From contig JBOHCT010000011.1 in assembly GCA_050699055.1 (NCBI GenBank), positions 1 to 40,690 on the forward strand: a DNA stretch of 40,690 nt. Reading direction: 5' to 3'. This document shows positions 8,415 through 16,289 of the stretch, in pieces. The position numbers and the translations under genes were made by a program. Below the pieces are notes generated by a model that had not been told where the DNA came from, made no database searches, and saw only the letters and a program-made list of their open reading frames with translations. Source of the stretch: JBOHCT01 sp050699055. GTDB taxonomy: Bacteria > Actinomycetota > Actinomycetes > Streptosporangiales > JBOHCT01. The stretch's first letter is position 1; the number at the start of each line of letters is the position of its first letter.

Positions 8415-10211
8415 ATGCACCGACGTGTGACGGGATGTCGCCGTGTGGTGACAGCGGGACTGACCCTGTCTCTGCTGGCCGCGGCAGGGTGTTTCGGGGG
8501 TTCCGGGTCGGGCGACTCCGGGCGGGGGGCGTCGTCGGCCCAATCGGCAACTTCCGGGTCGTCGCGGTCGCCCTCGCCGGTGGAGACCGGGGCGAACGGG
8601 CTGCCCGTGCCGGTCGCGTCCACGGCCTGGGCGTTGCCGACCGAGACGGATGAGCAGTCCACAGGGGGCGGCCCGTTCGTGCGGGCCTCGGTGTACGGGA
8701 TCTACTCGCAGCACGGCGTGGCGTGGCTGTACATGGGCGCGACCATTGTCGGCGCTGGTCCCGAACGCGGCATTGGGATCAATGGCGCATCGGGGTATGA
8801 CTATGACACCAATGGGTGGGATGTGTTCGCCCCGTGGTCGACGACCGACAGCGAGAACGTGTCCGGGTTGGCGCTGGTGGACTCCAGGTCGCAGAAGGCG
8901 TACCTGGTCGCGCGCGAACCGGACGGTGACTGCATCTGCTCGCGAGGATCGGGGGCGGTCGACGGGAGCCCGATCGTCGGGGGATCGACAACGCTGCTGC
9001 GGATGGCGTTCACCGGCATCCCCGCGAGCCTAGACCGACTGGATGTGGTCTTCCCGCGGATCGGTGGCGTGCTCTCCGACGTCCCGGTGACCCACCGGCC
9101 AGTCCCCGAGGTGCTCGACTCGCTCGTGCGGTCCGCGCGTACGCCCACCCCCGAGGACACCTACCCACCGGTGCTGGTTTCGAGGATGCGGTCTCACGAC
9201 CTCGACTCTGCCGACAGCGTGGTACGTCAACTGAACCTGGGCGTCGCGACACTGGACCGGTCGATCACCGAAGAGCACAACAAGGTCATCCTCGCCGCCG
9301 ACGTCCTCTTCGCTTTCGACAAGAGCACTCTCACGAAGAAGGCCAGATCGCGCATCCGCAAGGCCGCGACCGTGGTGAGAAAGCGAGCGACGGGCACGGT
9401 GCACGTCAACGGCTACACCGACTCCAAAGGCAGCAAAGCTTACAATCTCCGGCTCTCCGGGCGGCGGGCCCAAGCCGTACGGTCGAAGCTCGCCGGCCTG
9501 CTCAACGACGCCGAACTGAGGTTGGTCGCGAGAGGGAAGGGGCAAGCGAATCCGGTGGCGCCGAACACCACGAAGGGCGGCGGGGACAACCCGGAAGGCC
9601 GCGCGCTGAACCGCCGGGTCGAGGTGCGCTACACCCCCGAACCCGAAGCCACCCACACCCCTACCCCCGAGGTGACCACTACACGACGCCCCCGCCCGAC
9701 GGGCACCCCCACCCCGGCCCGGACCGTCGCCCGACACAAGGCTCAGTTCGAGGGGGGCGACGTGGACTCGGTCGTCGAGATCTACCGGCTCAACCAGCAC
9801 GGCAACCTCGTCACTCTCGACTTCGGCGTCCGCATCCCTCGCAGCAGCGCCGAACAAGGGGCATGGGATTACAAGTCCCTGTACGACCTAACAATGCCCG
9901 GAAGATCTGCCGATGTCAGCGGCGTGACCCTCGCCGATGACGACCACCGTCGACTCTACCTTCCCGGTAGGTACCGAGCTGCGGACAGCGTCATCTACGA
10001 GCTCACACACCCGCAGCAGTGTCTGTGCTCGACATCCGTGTCTCCGGCGGGCGACTGGGACCCCTATGGCGGGCAGACGATGTACCTGTCGGCGACCTAC
10101 GCCGCCCCGCCTGCCGGTGTGAAGGCCCTCGACGTCCGTGTACGGCAAGGCCCCCTGTCCGACTACCCCAACCCGATCGTGCTGCACGACATACCCATCG
10201 AAGGCCGCTGA
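8415..10211 (+). CDS. OmpA-family lipoprotein
   Basis: Start chosen at ATG 8415, which places a positively charged N-terminus (MHRRVTGCRR), a hydrophobic stretch and a lipobox-like LLAAAGC before the mature Cys; the open frame begins at 8358. About 598 residues. A Ser/Gly-rich linker leads to an unrecognised N-terminal domain. An OmpA C-terminal peptidoglycan-binding domain sits at roughly residues 285-410 (LFAFDKSTLTKKARSRI, VNGYTDSKGS, YNLRLSGRRAQAV, NRRVEVRYTP). A Pro/Thr-rich linker follows, then a second domain that appears to repeat the N-terminal one: compare LALVDSRSQKAYLVA and CICSRGS with VTLADDDHRRLYLPG and CLCSTSV. It probably tethers the membrane to the cell wall. It has no evident link to the catabolic genes. 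Confidence 0.8.
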   Translation: MHRRVTGCRRVVTAGLTLSLLAAAGCFGGSGSGDSGRGASSAQSATSGSSRSPSPVETGANGLPVPVASTAWALPTETDEQSTGGGPFVRASVYGIYSQHGVAWLYMGATIVGAGPERGIGINGASGYDYDTNGWDVFAPWSTTDSENVSGLALVDSRSQKAYLVAREPDGDCICSRGSGAVDGSPIVGGSTTLLRMAFTGIPASLDRLDVVFPRIGGVLSDVPVTHRPVPEVLDSLVRSARTPTPEDTYPPVLVSRMRSHDLDSADSVVRQLNLGVATLDRSITEEHNKVILAADVLFAFDKSTLTKKARSRIRKAATVVRKRATGTVHVNGYTDSKGSKAYNLRLSGRRAQAVRSKLAGLLNDAELRLVARGKGQANPVAPNTTKGGGDNPEGRALNRRVEVRYTPEPEATHTPTPEVTTTRRPRPTGTPTPARTVARHKAQFEGGDVDSVVEIYRLNQHGNLVTLDFGVRIPRSSAEQGAWDYKSLYDLTMPGRSADVSGVTLADDDHRRLYLPGRYRAADSVIYELTHPQQCLCSTSVSPAGDWDPYGGQTMYLSATYAAPPAGVKALDVRVRQGPLSDYPNPIVLHDIPIEGR

Positions 10212-10241
10212 CGTCGCCGCGCCGAGCATCCCGATCGCTCG

Positions 10242-10664
10242 TCAATACCGCCTGCCACTGACAGTGTCACGGGATCGGCGACAAGGCCGCGCAGCGGGAG
10301 GGTTGCTCGCCTCGTCGCCCTCTGTCTGCACGTCCCGGCCGTCCCGCGTGCGAAACGCGAGCACCGGCGCGTACTTGGGGGCGCTCGTCGTGCTGCTACC
10401 GCCACCGATCCCCGGCCGCAGCTCCACCACCACCCCGGGAACCTTGACTGCCCGCCGTGTCCTGCGTACCTCGTGCACCACGCCGCTGCCCCCTACAACG
10501 GCGAAGAGCAACCCTCCGCATATCATGACCAGCTTGCCGAACAACGGACTCAACAGAAAGTCCCGCGCTGGGCCCGACAGATCGTGTACGAGCATCATGG
10601 GGACCACGCTTCCCGAGCGGCCGAGCCGCGCACGACGGGTCACGGTCGGCGTGATCCGGATCAT
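10242..10664 (-). CDS. Small membrane protein, DUF3592-like
   Basis: 140 residues, starting 13 bp after the stop of the FAD hydroxylase on the same strand. One clear membrane helix is present (FGKLVMICGGLLFAVVGGSGVV). A segment typical of DUF3592 proteins follows: VPGVVVELRPG, then YAPVLAFRTRDGRDVQTEGDEASNPPA. After that point the expected beta-rich ending is replaced by a basic tail (ARPCRRSRDTVSGRRY). The neighbouring frame reads VADPVTLSV, closer to the family ending, so the 3' end may be frameshifted near 10290. Function of the family is unknown. Confidence 0.55.
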   Translation of the reverse strand: MIRITPTVTRRARLGRSGSVVPMMLVHDLSGPARDFLLSPLFGKLVMICGGLLFAVVGGSGVVHEVRRTRRAVKVPGVVVELRPGIGGGSSTTSAPKYAPVLAFRTRDGRDVQTEGDEASNPPAARPCRRSRDTVSGRRY

Positions 10665-10676
10665 CGTGGGCCTCTA

Positions 10677-11873
10677 TTAAGTGACTGGATGGTAGAGCCA
10701 GTCGGTGTGCTGGTAGTCGTCGGGTGCGCGCATCCGGAGGATCTCGTCCCGCAGGCGCGCGGCGAGCCCGTCGGTGTGCCAGATATCGCCCCAGAAGCGG
10801 GCGTTGCGCTGCACCCGCGCGGCCTGTGCCGCTCGCGCCTCCTGGTAGGCGAGGAACGCCTTGGGGATCCCGTCGATGTCGCTTCCGGCGGTGGTGTGCT
10901 GCCGGATCGCGTCGCCGAGCGCCGCCGCGTCCTCGATCGCCTGGCAGGCGCCCTGCGCGAGGTACTGCAGCATCGGATGGGCGGCGTCGCCGACGAGGGT
11001 GAGCCGATGGGCGGTCCAGCTGTCGAAGGGCTCGCGGTCGTACATGTACCAGCGGCGGTCCCGTTTGATGGCCCGCAGTCCCTCACGGACCTCGCCGCAG
11101 GTGGCGGCGAACGTGTGATCGAGTTCCTCCGGCGAGCCCCACTCCTCGACCCCCGCGTCGTACTCGTCGCTGCGGAAAACCGCGACCTGGTTGTACAACT
11201 CGCCTTCGCGCAGCGCGTACTGGACGAAGTGCAGGCCAGGGCCGATCCATGCGACCACCTCGTCGAGCGGCGCGGGGTGCGTGGCCTCGGCCAGGGGGAT
11301 GGCCCCGCGGTAGGAGACGAAGCCTGAACATACCGGGGCGTCGTCGGCGCGCAAGGGGCGTACGGACGACCACAGGCCGTCCGCGCCGATCAAGCCGGCG
11401 GCGTGGTAGGTCGTCCCGTCCGCGCAGGTGGCCGTCGCCGCCTCATCGTCATTCGCGGCACCTGCCACGGCGGTAACGTCCCTGTCGGTCTCGAGGGCGA
11501 TGCGTGGCTCCGCGTGGCAGGCCTCGAGAAGAGCGGTCAACAGGTCGTTGCGAGAGCAGACCACGTACGGGGCGCCGTAGCGTGCGCGGAACCTCTCCCC
11601 GAGGTCGAGCGAGCTGAGTTCCGCGCCGGAAACGGCGCTCATCAGCACCAACCGTCGCGGCGTGACCCCCGCCGCGACGACCTGCTCCAGCAGACCGAGT
11701 CGGCGGAGCACCCGGGTGGCATTGGGGGCGAGCTCGATACCCGCGCCGATCTCGGCGAAGCTGGACGATTGCTCGAGCACACGCACGGTGAGACCGGCCC
11801 GGGCGACGGTCAGCGCCGTCGCCAACCCCGCGATACCGCCACCGACCGTAAGGACCCCGTCTGCGCTCGTCAT
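10677..11873 (-). CDS. FAD-dependent aromatic hydroxylase (3-hydroxybenzoate 6-hydroxylase / salicylate hydroxylase-like)
   Basis: 398 residues from ATG 11873, preceded by GGAGAGG. The frame stays open upstream to 12272, but that part is the 3' region of the IclR gene in another frame. Class A flavoprotein monooxygenase features are all present: VGGGIAGLATA near residue 10, the middle IGADGLWSSVR (DG motif), and LTLVGDAAHPMLQYLAQGACQAIEDAAALG (GD motif). The last is close to 3-hydroxybenzoate 6-hydroxylases, as is the ending with ARVQRNAR and TDWLYHP. Such enzymes use NAD(P)H and O2 to hydroxylate an aromatic acid, giving gentisate or catechol. The gene is separated from the upstream IclR gene by 205 bp containing its own promoter-like sequence. 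Substrate assignment is by family resemblance only. Confidence 0.85.
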   Translation of the reverse strand: MTSADGVLTVGGGIAGLATALTVARAGLTVRVLEQSSSFAEIGAGIELAPNATRVLRRLGLLEQVVAAGVTPRRLVLMSAVSGAELSSLDLGERFRARYGAPYVVCSRNDLLTALLEACHAEPRIALETDRDVTAVAGAANDDEAATATCADGTTYHAAGLIGADGLWSSVRPLRADDAPVCSGFVSYRGAIPLAEATHPAPLDEVVAWIGPGLHFVQYALREGELYNQVAVFRSDEYDAGVEEWGSPEELDHTFAATCGEVREGLRAIKRDRRWYMYDREPFDSWTAHRLTLVGDAAHPMLQYLAQGACQAIEDAAALGDAIRQHTTAGSDIDGIPKAFLAYQEARAAQAARVQRNARFWGDIWHTDGLAARLRDEILRMRAPDDYQHTDWLYHPVT

Positions 11874-11925
11874 GCACCTCTCCCGCGAGTAGCGACCCAT
11901 CGACGTCTGTCGTCGCGACATCGGC

Positions 11926-11954
11926 AGGCTAGACATGGATTCTTGCGACCGCAA
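11926..11954 (-). promoter_or_regulatory. Promoter with operator-like palindrome for the FAD hydroxylase
   Basis: On the minus strand TTGCGG (-35, 11954-11949), a 17-bp spacer and TAGCCT (-10, 11931-11926) lie about 50 bp upstream of ATG 11873. The -35 box is part of a perfect palindrome TTGCG-GT-CGCAA (11943-11954), well placed for repressor or activator binding. The regulator is probably the adjacent IclR protein; this is inferred. Confidence 0.5.
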
Positions 11955-12078
11955 TCGGTGGAGGATCGTGTTCGCTATCGCGGAAAAAAACACCACGCGA
12001 CGCACGCCGATCGAAAGGGGAACGCGTGGAGCGGGGCGGCGGGGGGACGTGGCGGGTGCTGCCGCTCGCGATGGCTCG

Positions 12079-12873
12079 TCAGAGGGCGGCGCTTGCTTTG
12101 CGCGCGGTACGGACGACGGCGTCCGCGATCCCCCGCATGGCCTCGCGTCGCAGTCGAATCGTCGGGACGGACGCCGAGACCGCGCCCAGCGTCTCGCCGG
12201 ATGACCCGCGCAGGCTCGCGCCGATCGCGGCGATGCCGTGCTCGCTCTCCTCGATGTTCGTCCCGTAGCCACGTCGACGGGTGGTCTCCAGATGGCGGTG
12301 CAGCTCCTCGAGGGTCGCGATCGCGGGCGCCGGCCAGCTGGGCAACCCCCCGGGGTAGAGCGCCGCGACTTCGGCGTCGCTCAGCTCGGCGAGCAGCGCC
12401 TTGCCGCCCGAGGTGCAGTGGGCGGGCAGGACGCGGCCGGCACGGGAGCTGACCCGGAGCGCCTGATCGGCCTCGACGCTGTCGAGGAACCGCACGTTCG
12501 GCCCCTCCAGAACGACGACGTGCACCGTCTCGCCCAGTTCCCTGGCCAGCTCGACCATGTGGGACCGGACGAGTCGCCGGAGTGTCTCGTGGGTGGGCCG
12601 GACCTGAAACACCTCGGCGAAGGCCGGCCCTGCGCAGTAGCGACGGCGGCTGTCCTGAACGGCGAAGCCGTGGGACTGCAGTGTCGCGAGGAGGCGGTGG
12701 GCGCTCGACGCGGCGACGTCCAGTTCGGCGGCCACCTCGCTGACCCCGACCGATGGTCGTTGGCCCAGCAGTGTCAGTACGTGGAGGGCGTGTTCGACGG
12801 AGCTGATGCCGCCCCGGCGGGATACTTTCGGCACAGCGGAAAGCATAGCTGAGTTGGTTGCTTCTACAGTCAT
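12079..12873 (-). CDS. IclR-family transcriptional regulator
   Basis: 264 residues. The N-terminal winged helix (VGVSEVAAELDVAASSAHRLLATLQSHGFAVQ) is at about residues 42-75. The IclR effector domain follows, with LPAHCTSGGKALLAEL and YGTNIEESEHGIAAIGASLRG. It is transcribed divergently from the aldehyde dehydrogenase/ThDP/ABC operon starting at 13053 and lies upstream of the FAD hydroxylase on its own strand, so it can serve both. The 180-bp divergent region carries a good sigma-70-like promoter. Specificity cannot be predicted; aromatic-acid metabolites are typical ligands for this family. Confidence 0.88.
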   Translation of the reverse strand: MTVEATNSAMLSAVPKVSRRGGISSVEHALHVLTLLGQRPSVGVSEVAAELDVAASSAHRLLATLQSHGFAVQDSRRRYCAGPAFAEVFQVRPTHETLRRLVRSHMVELARELGETVHVVVLEGPNVRFLDSVEADQALRVSSRAGRVLPAHCTSGGKALLAELSDAEVAALYPGGLPSWPAPAIATLEELHRHLETTRRRGYGTNIEESEHGIAAIGASLRGSSGETLGAVSASVPTIRLRREAMRGIADAVVRTARKASAAL

Positions 12874-12956
12874 GGGTGATCGCTTCCGCGTGGTGGCGCC
12901 TTGGAGGCCGATCCAAGACGAGTTGAGGCAGCGGTACGTCGGTATCTACGTAAGTG

Positions 12957-12985
12957 TTGACATAAAGCCTGTGGGGGCCTAGCGT
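12957..12985 (+). promoter_or_regulatory. Sigma-70-type promoter for the 13053 operon
   Basis: TTGACA at 12957-12962, a 17-bp spacer and TAGCGT at 12980-12985 make a near-consensus actinobacterial promoter. The predicted transcription start is near 12992, giving a leader of about 60 nt before ATG 13053. A TACGTA-rich stretch just upstream (12935-12952) could hold the IclR operator. Confidence 0.6.
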
Positions 12986-13052
12986 CCCACTATCCCGAGC
13001 GTCACCGGTGCGAGGGCGCTCTCGGGCTGGAAACCGAGAACTGTCGAAGGCG

Positions 13053-14543
13053 ATGTGCGACATCGAAGCTGTGAGTAAGGTCCTGGCCGCCTCGGTGCGG
13101 CGGGAGTGGCCCCTGTGCGTCGACGGTTCCCTCGTGCCCGCCGAGGGAGGTCGGACGTTCGCCGACGAGAGCCCGGTGACCGAGGAGGTCATCGCGCAGG
13201 TGCCGGACGCCTCGGAGGCGGACGTGGATCGGGCGGTGGCCGGGGCGGAGCGGGCGTTCGACGGCTGGCGGCTGCTGGGTGCCCGGGGGCGTGCCCGGCT
13301 GGTGCGAGCCCTGGCTGGGGTGCTCCGCGACCATGCCGATGAGATGGCGGCGCTGGACGCGGTCGACGGCGGTAACCCGGTGACCGCGATGCGCGGAGAC
13401 GTGGCGGCCGGCGCCGACGCCTTGGAGATGTTCGCCGGCTGGGCGCTCTCCCTCGGTGGGGACACGGTCCCGGCGTCGCCCGGGGGTCTGCATTACACGG
13501 TGCGGGAGCCGTACGGCGTGGTGGCGCGGATCGTGGCGTTCAACCATCCGGTCATGTTCGCCGCGTCCAAGGTCGCCGCCCCGTTGGTGGCGGGGAACAC
13601 GGTCGTGCTCAAGCCCAGCGAGGTCGCGCCGCTGTCCGCGATGCGGTTCGCGGAGTTGGCCGCCGACGTGTTGCCGCCGGGGGTGCTGTCGGTGGTGGTA
13701 GGCGACGGGCCGGAGGTGGGCCGGGCGCTGGTCCGGCACCCGGTCGTGCGCCGGGTCGGGTTCATCGGAGCCGAGCCGACCGGGCGGGCCATCCAGCGCG
13801 ATGCCGCCGAGACCGGAGTCAAAGACGTGACGCTGGAGCTCGGCGGTAAGAACGCCATGGTCGTCTGCGCGGACGCCGATCTGGAGCGGGTCGCCGACGG
13901 GGCCGTGGCCGGGATGAACTTCGCCTGGTCCCAGGGCCAGTCGTGCGGGTCGACGTCGCGGCTGCTCGTGCACGAGAGCGTGGCCGATCAGGTTCTCGAC
14001 GCGGTGGTGGCGCGCGTCGAGAAGATCCGCGTCGGGTCGCCGCTGGACCCGGCCACCGAGATGGGCACGCTGGCCTCCCGCGCGCAGTACGCCAAGACGT
14101 TGCGCTACATCGACGTGGCCCGCGACGACGGGGCCAGGCTGGTCGCCGGCGGTGGACGACCGGCCGGGCCGGGCCTCGAACGGGGGCTGTACGTCGCGCC
14201 GACCGTGTTCGCCGACGTGGCCCCTCACATGCGCATCGCCCGAGAAGAGGTGTTCGGCCCGGTGCTGTCGGTACTGACCTGGCGGGACGAAGACGAGGCC
14301 CTCCGCGTCGCCAACGAGGTGCGCTACGGGCTCACCGCCAGCATCTGGACCCGGGACCTCGCCCGGGCGCACCGGCTCGCGGGCGGAACGCAGGCCGGCT
14401 ACGTGTGGGTCAACGGCTCGTCCCGGCACTTTCCCGGAATGCCGTTCGGGGGCTACAAGTCCTCCGGCGTCGGCCGCGAGGAGAGCATCGGGGAGCTGCT
14501 CAGCTACACCCAACTCAAGGCCGTCAACGTCCTCCTCGACTGA
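13053..14543 (+). CDS. NAD(P)-dependent aldehyde dehydrogenase
   Basis: 496 residues from ATG 13053. A weak GAAGG lies just upstream; GTG 13008 and GTG 13071 are in-frame alternatives. Catalytic E262 (LELGGKNAM) and C298 (GQSCGSTSR) are in place. So are the cofactor motifs VAFNHPVMFA and VLKPSEVAP, and the closing MPFGGYKSSGVGREES. The shape resembles betaine-aldehyde and benzaldehyde/vanillin-type dehydrogenases. It heads a long plus-strand operon and is followed 25 bp later by a ThDP enzyme. This again pairs an aldehyde dehydrogenase with a possible 2-oxoacid decarboxylase, as in mandelate-type pathways where benzoylformate becomes benzaldehyde and then benzoate. The substrate is inferred only in this general sense. 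Confidence 0.9.
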   Translation: MCDIEAVSKVLAASVRREWPLCVDGSLVPAEGGRTFADESPVTEEVIAQVPDASEADVDRAVAGAERAFDGWRLLGARGRARLVRALAGVLRDHADEMAALDAVDGGNPVTAMRGDVAAGADALEMFAGWALSLGGDTVPASPGGLHYTVREPYGVVARIVAFNHPVMFAASKVAAPLVAGNTVVLKPSEVAPLSAMRFAELAADVLPPGVLSVVVGDGPEVGRALVRHPVVRRVGFIGAEPTGRAIQRDAAETGVKDVTLELGGKNAMVVCADADLERVADGAVAGMNFAWSQGQSCGSTSRLLVHESVADQVLDAVVARVEKIRVGSPLDPATEMGTLASRAQYAKTLRYIDVARDDGARLVAGGGRPAGPGLERGLYVAPTVFADVAPHMRIAREEVFGPVLSVLTWRDEDEALRVANEVRYGLTASIWTRDLARAHRLAGGTQAGYVWVNGSSRHFPGMPFGGYKSSGVGREESIGELLSYTQLKAVNVLLD

Positions 14544-14568
14544 GCGACGCGGGCAACGGAGGCACCAG

Positions 14569-16257
14569 ATGCGCGGAGCGGACGCAGTCGTCGCGGCGCT
14601 GCGAGCCGAGGGGGTGAGCCATGTCTTCGGCCTGCCGGGAACCACGATCATGGACCTGCTGGACGCGTTCGCGCGGCAGCGGGAGATCCGTTACATCTCG
14701 GCCCGGCATGAGCAGGTCGCCGCCTTCATGGCCGACGGCTTCGCCCGCGCCACCGGTGATGTCGGCGTCTGCGTCGCCTCCCGCGGCCCGGGCGCCGCGA
14801 ACATGGCGACCGCGATCCACAACGCGCACGCCGAGTCGATTCCTGTCCTCGCCGTCATCGGCCAGGTCGCCGATCAGATCACCTACCGTGACGCGTTCGA
14901 GGAGATGGACCTGCTCGGCTTCTTCCGTCCGATCACCAAGTGGTGCGCGGAGGTCCACCGCCCGGAGCGGGTGCCGGAGCTGGTGCAGCGTGGTGTACGA
15001 GTAGCTGTCAGCGGCCGGCCGGGGCCGGTGGTGGTTTCCCTGCCCCTCGACGTGCAGCAGGCCGCGGTCGAGGCGGCACCGGTACAGCCCAGGTTCCGCG
15101 TGGAAAGGCCCGCGCCGGCAGGGAGCGAGGTGGAGGCCGCGGCCGCGTTGCTCGCCGATGCCCGCCGGCCGGTCATGGTGGTGGGCGGCGGGCTGATGGG
15201 CCGCGCGTATTCGGCCGAGGTCGTCGAGCTGGCGGAGGAGCTGTCCGCGCCGGTGGTCACGACGTGGCTGCGTAAGGGCGCCTTCCCCAACACTCACCCG
15301 CTCTTTCTCGGCTCTCTCGGCTACGGTGCCCCGCAGGTCGCCGAGGAGGCCGTACGCGAGGCGGATGTCGTCCTCGCCCTGGGGTGCCGGTTCGCCGAGT
15401 TCACCACGAGACGCTGGACGCTGCTGTCCGCTGACACCGCGGTCGTCCAGGTCGACATCGATGCCGAGGAGATCGGGCGGCACTACACGCCGCGCGTGGG
15501 ACTGCACGCCGACGCTGGCACCGCGGCCGCCGCGCTGCGGGGCGCTCTGGACGCGAGGCCGGGCGAGACCGGGCGGCGTGATGAGCGACGCGAGCGGGCC
15601 CGCGCGCTGCGCGCGCGGTATCTCTCGGAAACCGAGCTGACGACAGGACTGGCCACTGGGCTGGCCACTGGGGGTACCTCCGCGCCGGTGTCGTCGGCGG
15701 ACCTGGTCCTGGCGCTCCGCGAGATGCACGGCCGACGGCCGGCGGCGGTGCTCGTACAGGACGCGCCCAGCTTCGGCACGTGGATACACCGTTACCTGGA
15801 CTTCGACTGGCCCGGCAGCTTCTACGGCTCCGCTGGCGGCTCGATGGGCTGGGGCTTTCCCGCCGCACTTGGCATGCAGCTGGCGCGGCCCGACGAGCGC
15901 GTCGTCACCGTCAGCGGCGACGGCAGCTTCTGGATGGTGGCGCAGGACCTGGAGACGTCGGTGCGCGAGGACATCCCGGTCGTCAACGTCATCGCCAACA
16001 ACTTCTCCTACGGCAACACCAGGGATCGCCAGCGGTACGCCCATGACGGCCGCTACCTCGGCGTCTTCTATCGCAACCCCGACTTCGCGGAGTTGGCCCG
16101 CCTGCTGGGCGCGCACGGCGAGCGGGTGGAGAAGGCGGCGGACCTGGTGCCGGCGCTGGACCGGGCGCTGGACTCCGGCCTGCCGGCGGTGGTCGACGTC
16201 ATCCAGGACGCCCATGAGGGCCTGCCCCCCGGGCTGCGGCCCCCGAAGGCCAGGTGA
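14569..16257 (+). CDS. Thiamine diphosphate-dependent decarboxylase/carboligase-like enzyme
   Basis: 562 residues with the POX/AHAS fold. The activating glutamate is E48 in ISARHEQVAAFMADGFARATG. The central domain has VDIDAEEIGRHY. The ThDP/Mg motif runs from VSGDGSFWMV near residue 448 to NVIANNFSYGN near 477. The carboligase-type segment GSAGGSMGWGFPAALG precedes it. Sequence style is between acetolactate synthase large subunits and benzoylformate decarboxylases; no regulatory subunit is present. A perfect 12-bp tandem repeat encodes LATGLATGG in the linker before the last domain, probably harmless. It follows the aldehyde dehydrogenase by 25 bp and probably supplies that enzyme's aldehyde. 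Confidence 0.85.
   Translation: MRGADAVVAALRAEGVSHVFGLPGTTIMDLLDAFARQREIRYISARHEQVAAFMADGFARATGDVGVCVASRGPGAANMATAIHNAHAESIPVLAVIGQVADQITYRDAFEEMDLLGFFRPITKWCAEVHRPERVPELVQRGVRVAVSGRPGPVVVSLPLDVQQAAVEAAPVQPRFRVERPAPAGSEVEAAAALLADARRPVMVVGGGLMGRAYSAEVVELAEELSAPVVTTWLRKGAFPNTHPLFLGSLGYGAPQVAEEAVREADVVLALGCRFAEFTTRRWTLLSADTAVVQVDIDAEEIGRHYTPRVGLHADAGTAAAALRGALDARPGETGRRDERRERARALRARYLSETELTTGLATGLATGGTSAPVSSADLVLALREMHGRRPAAVLVQDAPSFGTWIHRYLDFDWPGSFYGSAGGSMGWGFPAALGMQLARPDERVVTVSGDGSFWMVAQDLETSVREDIPVVNVIANNFSYGNTRDRQRYAHDGRYLGVFYRNPDFAELARLLGAHGERVEKAADLVPALDRALDSGLPAVVDVIQDAHEGLPPGLRPPKAR
15649..15672 (+). repeat. 12-bp perfect tandem repeat inside the ThDP gene
   Basis: CTGGCCACTGGG occurs twice in a row (15649-15660, 15661-15672), in frame, adding four residues to an interdomain linker. 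It looks like a simple slippage duplication. Confidence 0.8.
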
Positions 16258-16289
16258 TGAGAGTGATAGGGACCCGTGGAGGGACATCC

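Noticed and set aside
11982..11992. A-rich run near 11985-11991 as a possible terminator tail
   Set aside because: Read as a T-run on the minus strand it follows no convincing stem.
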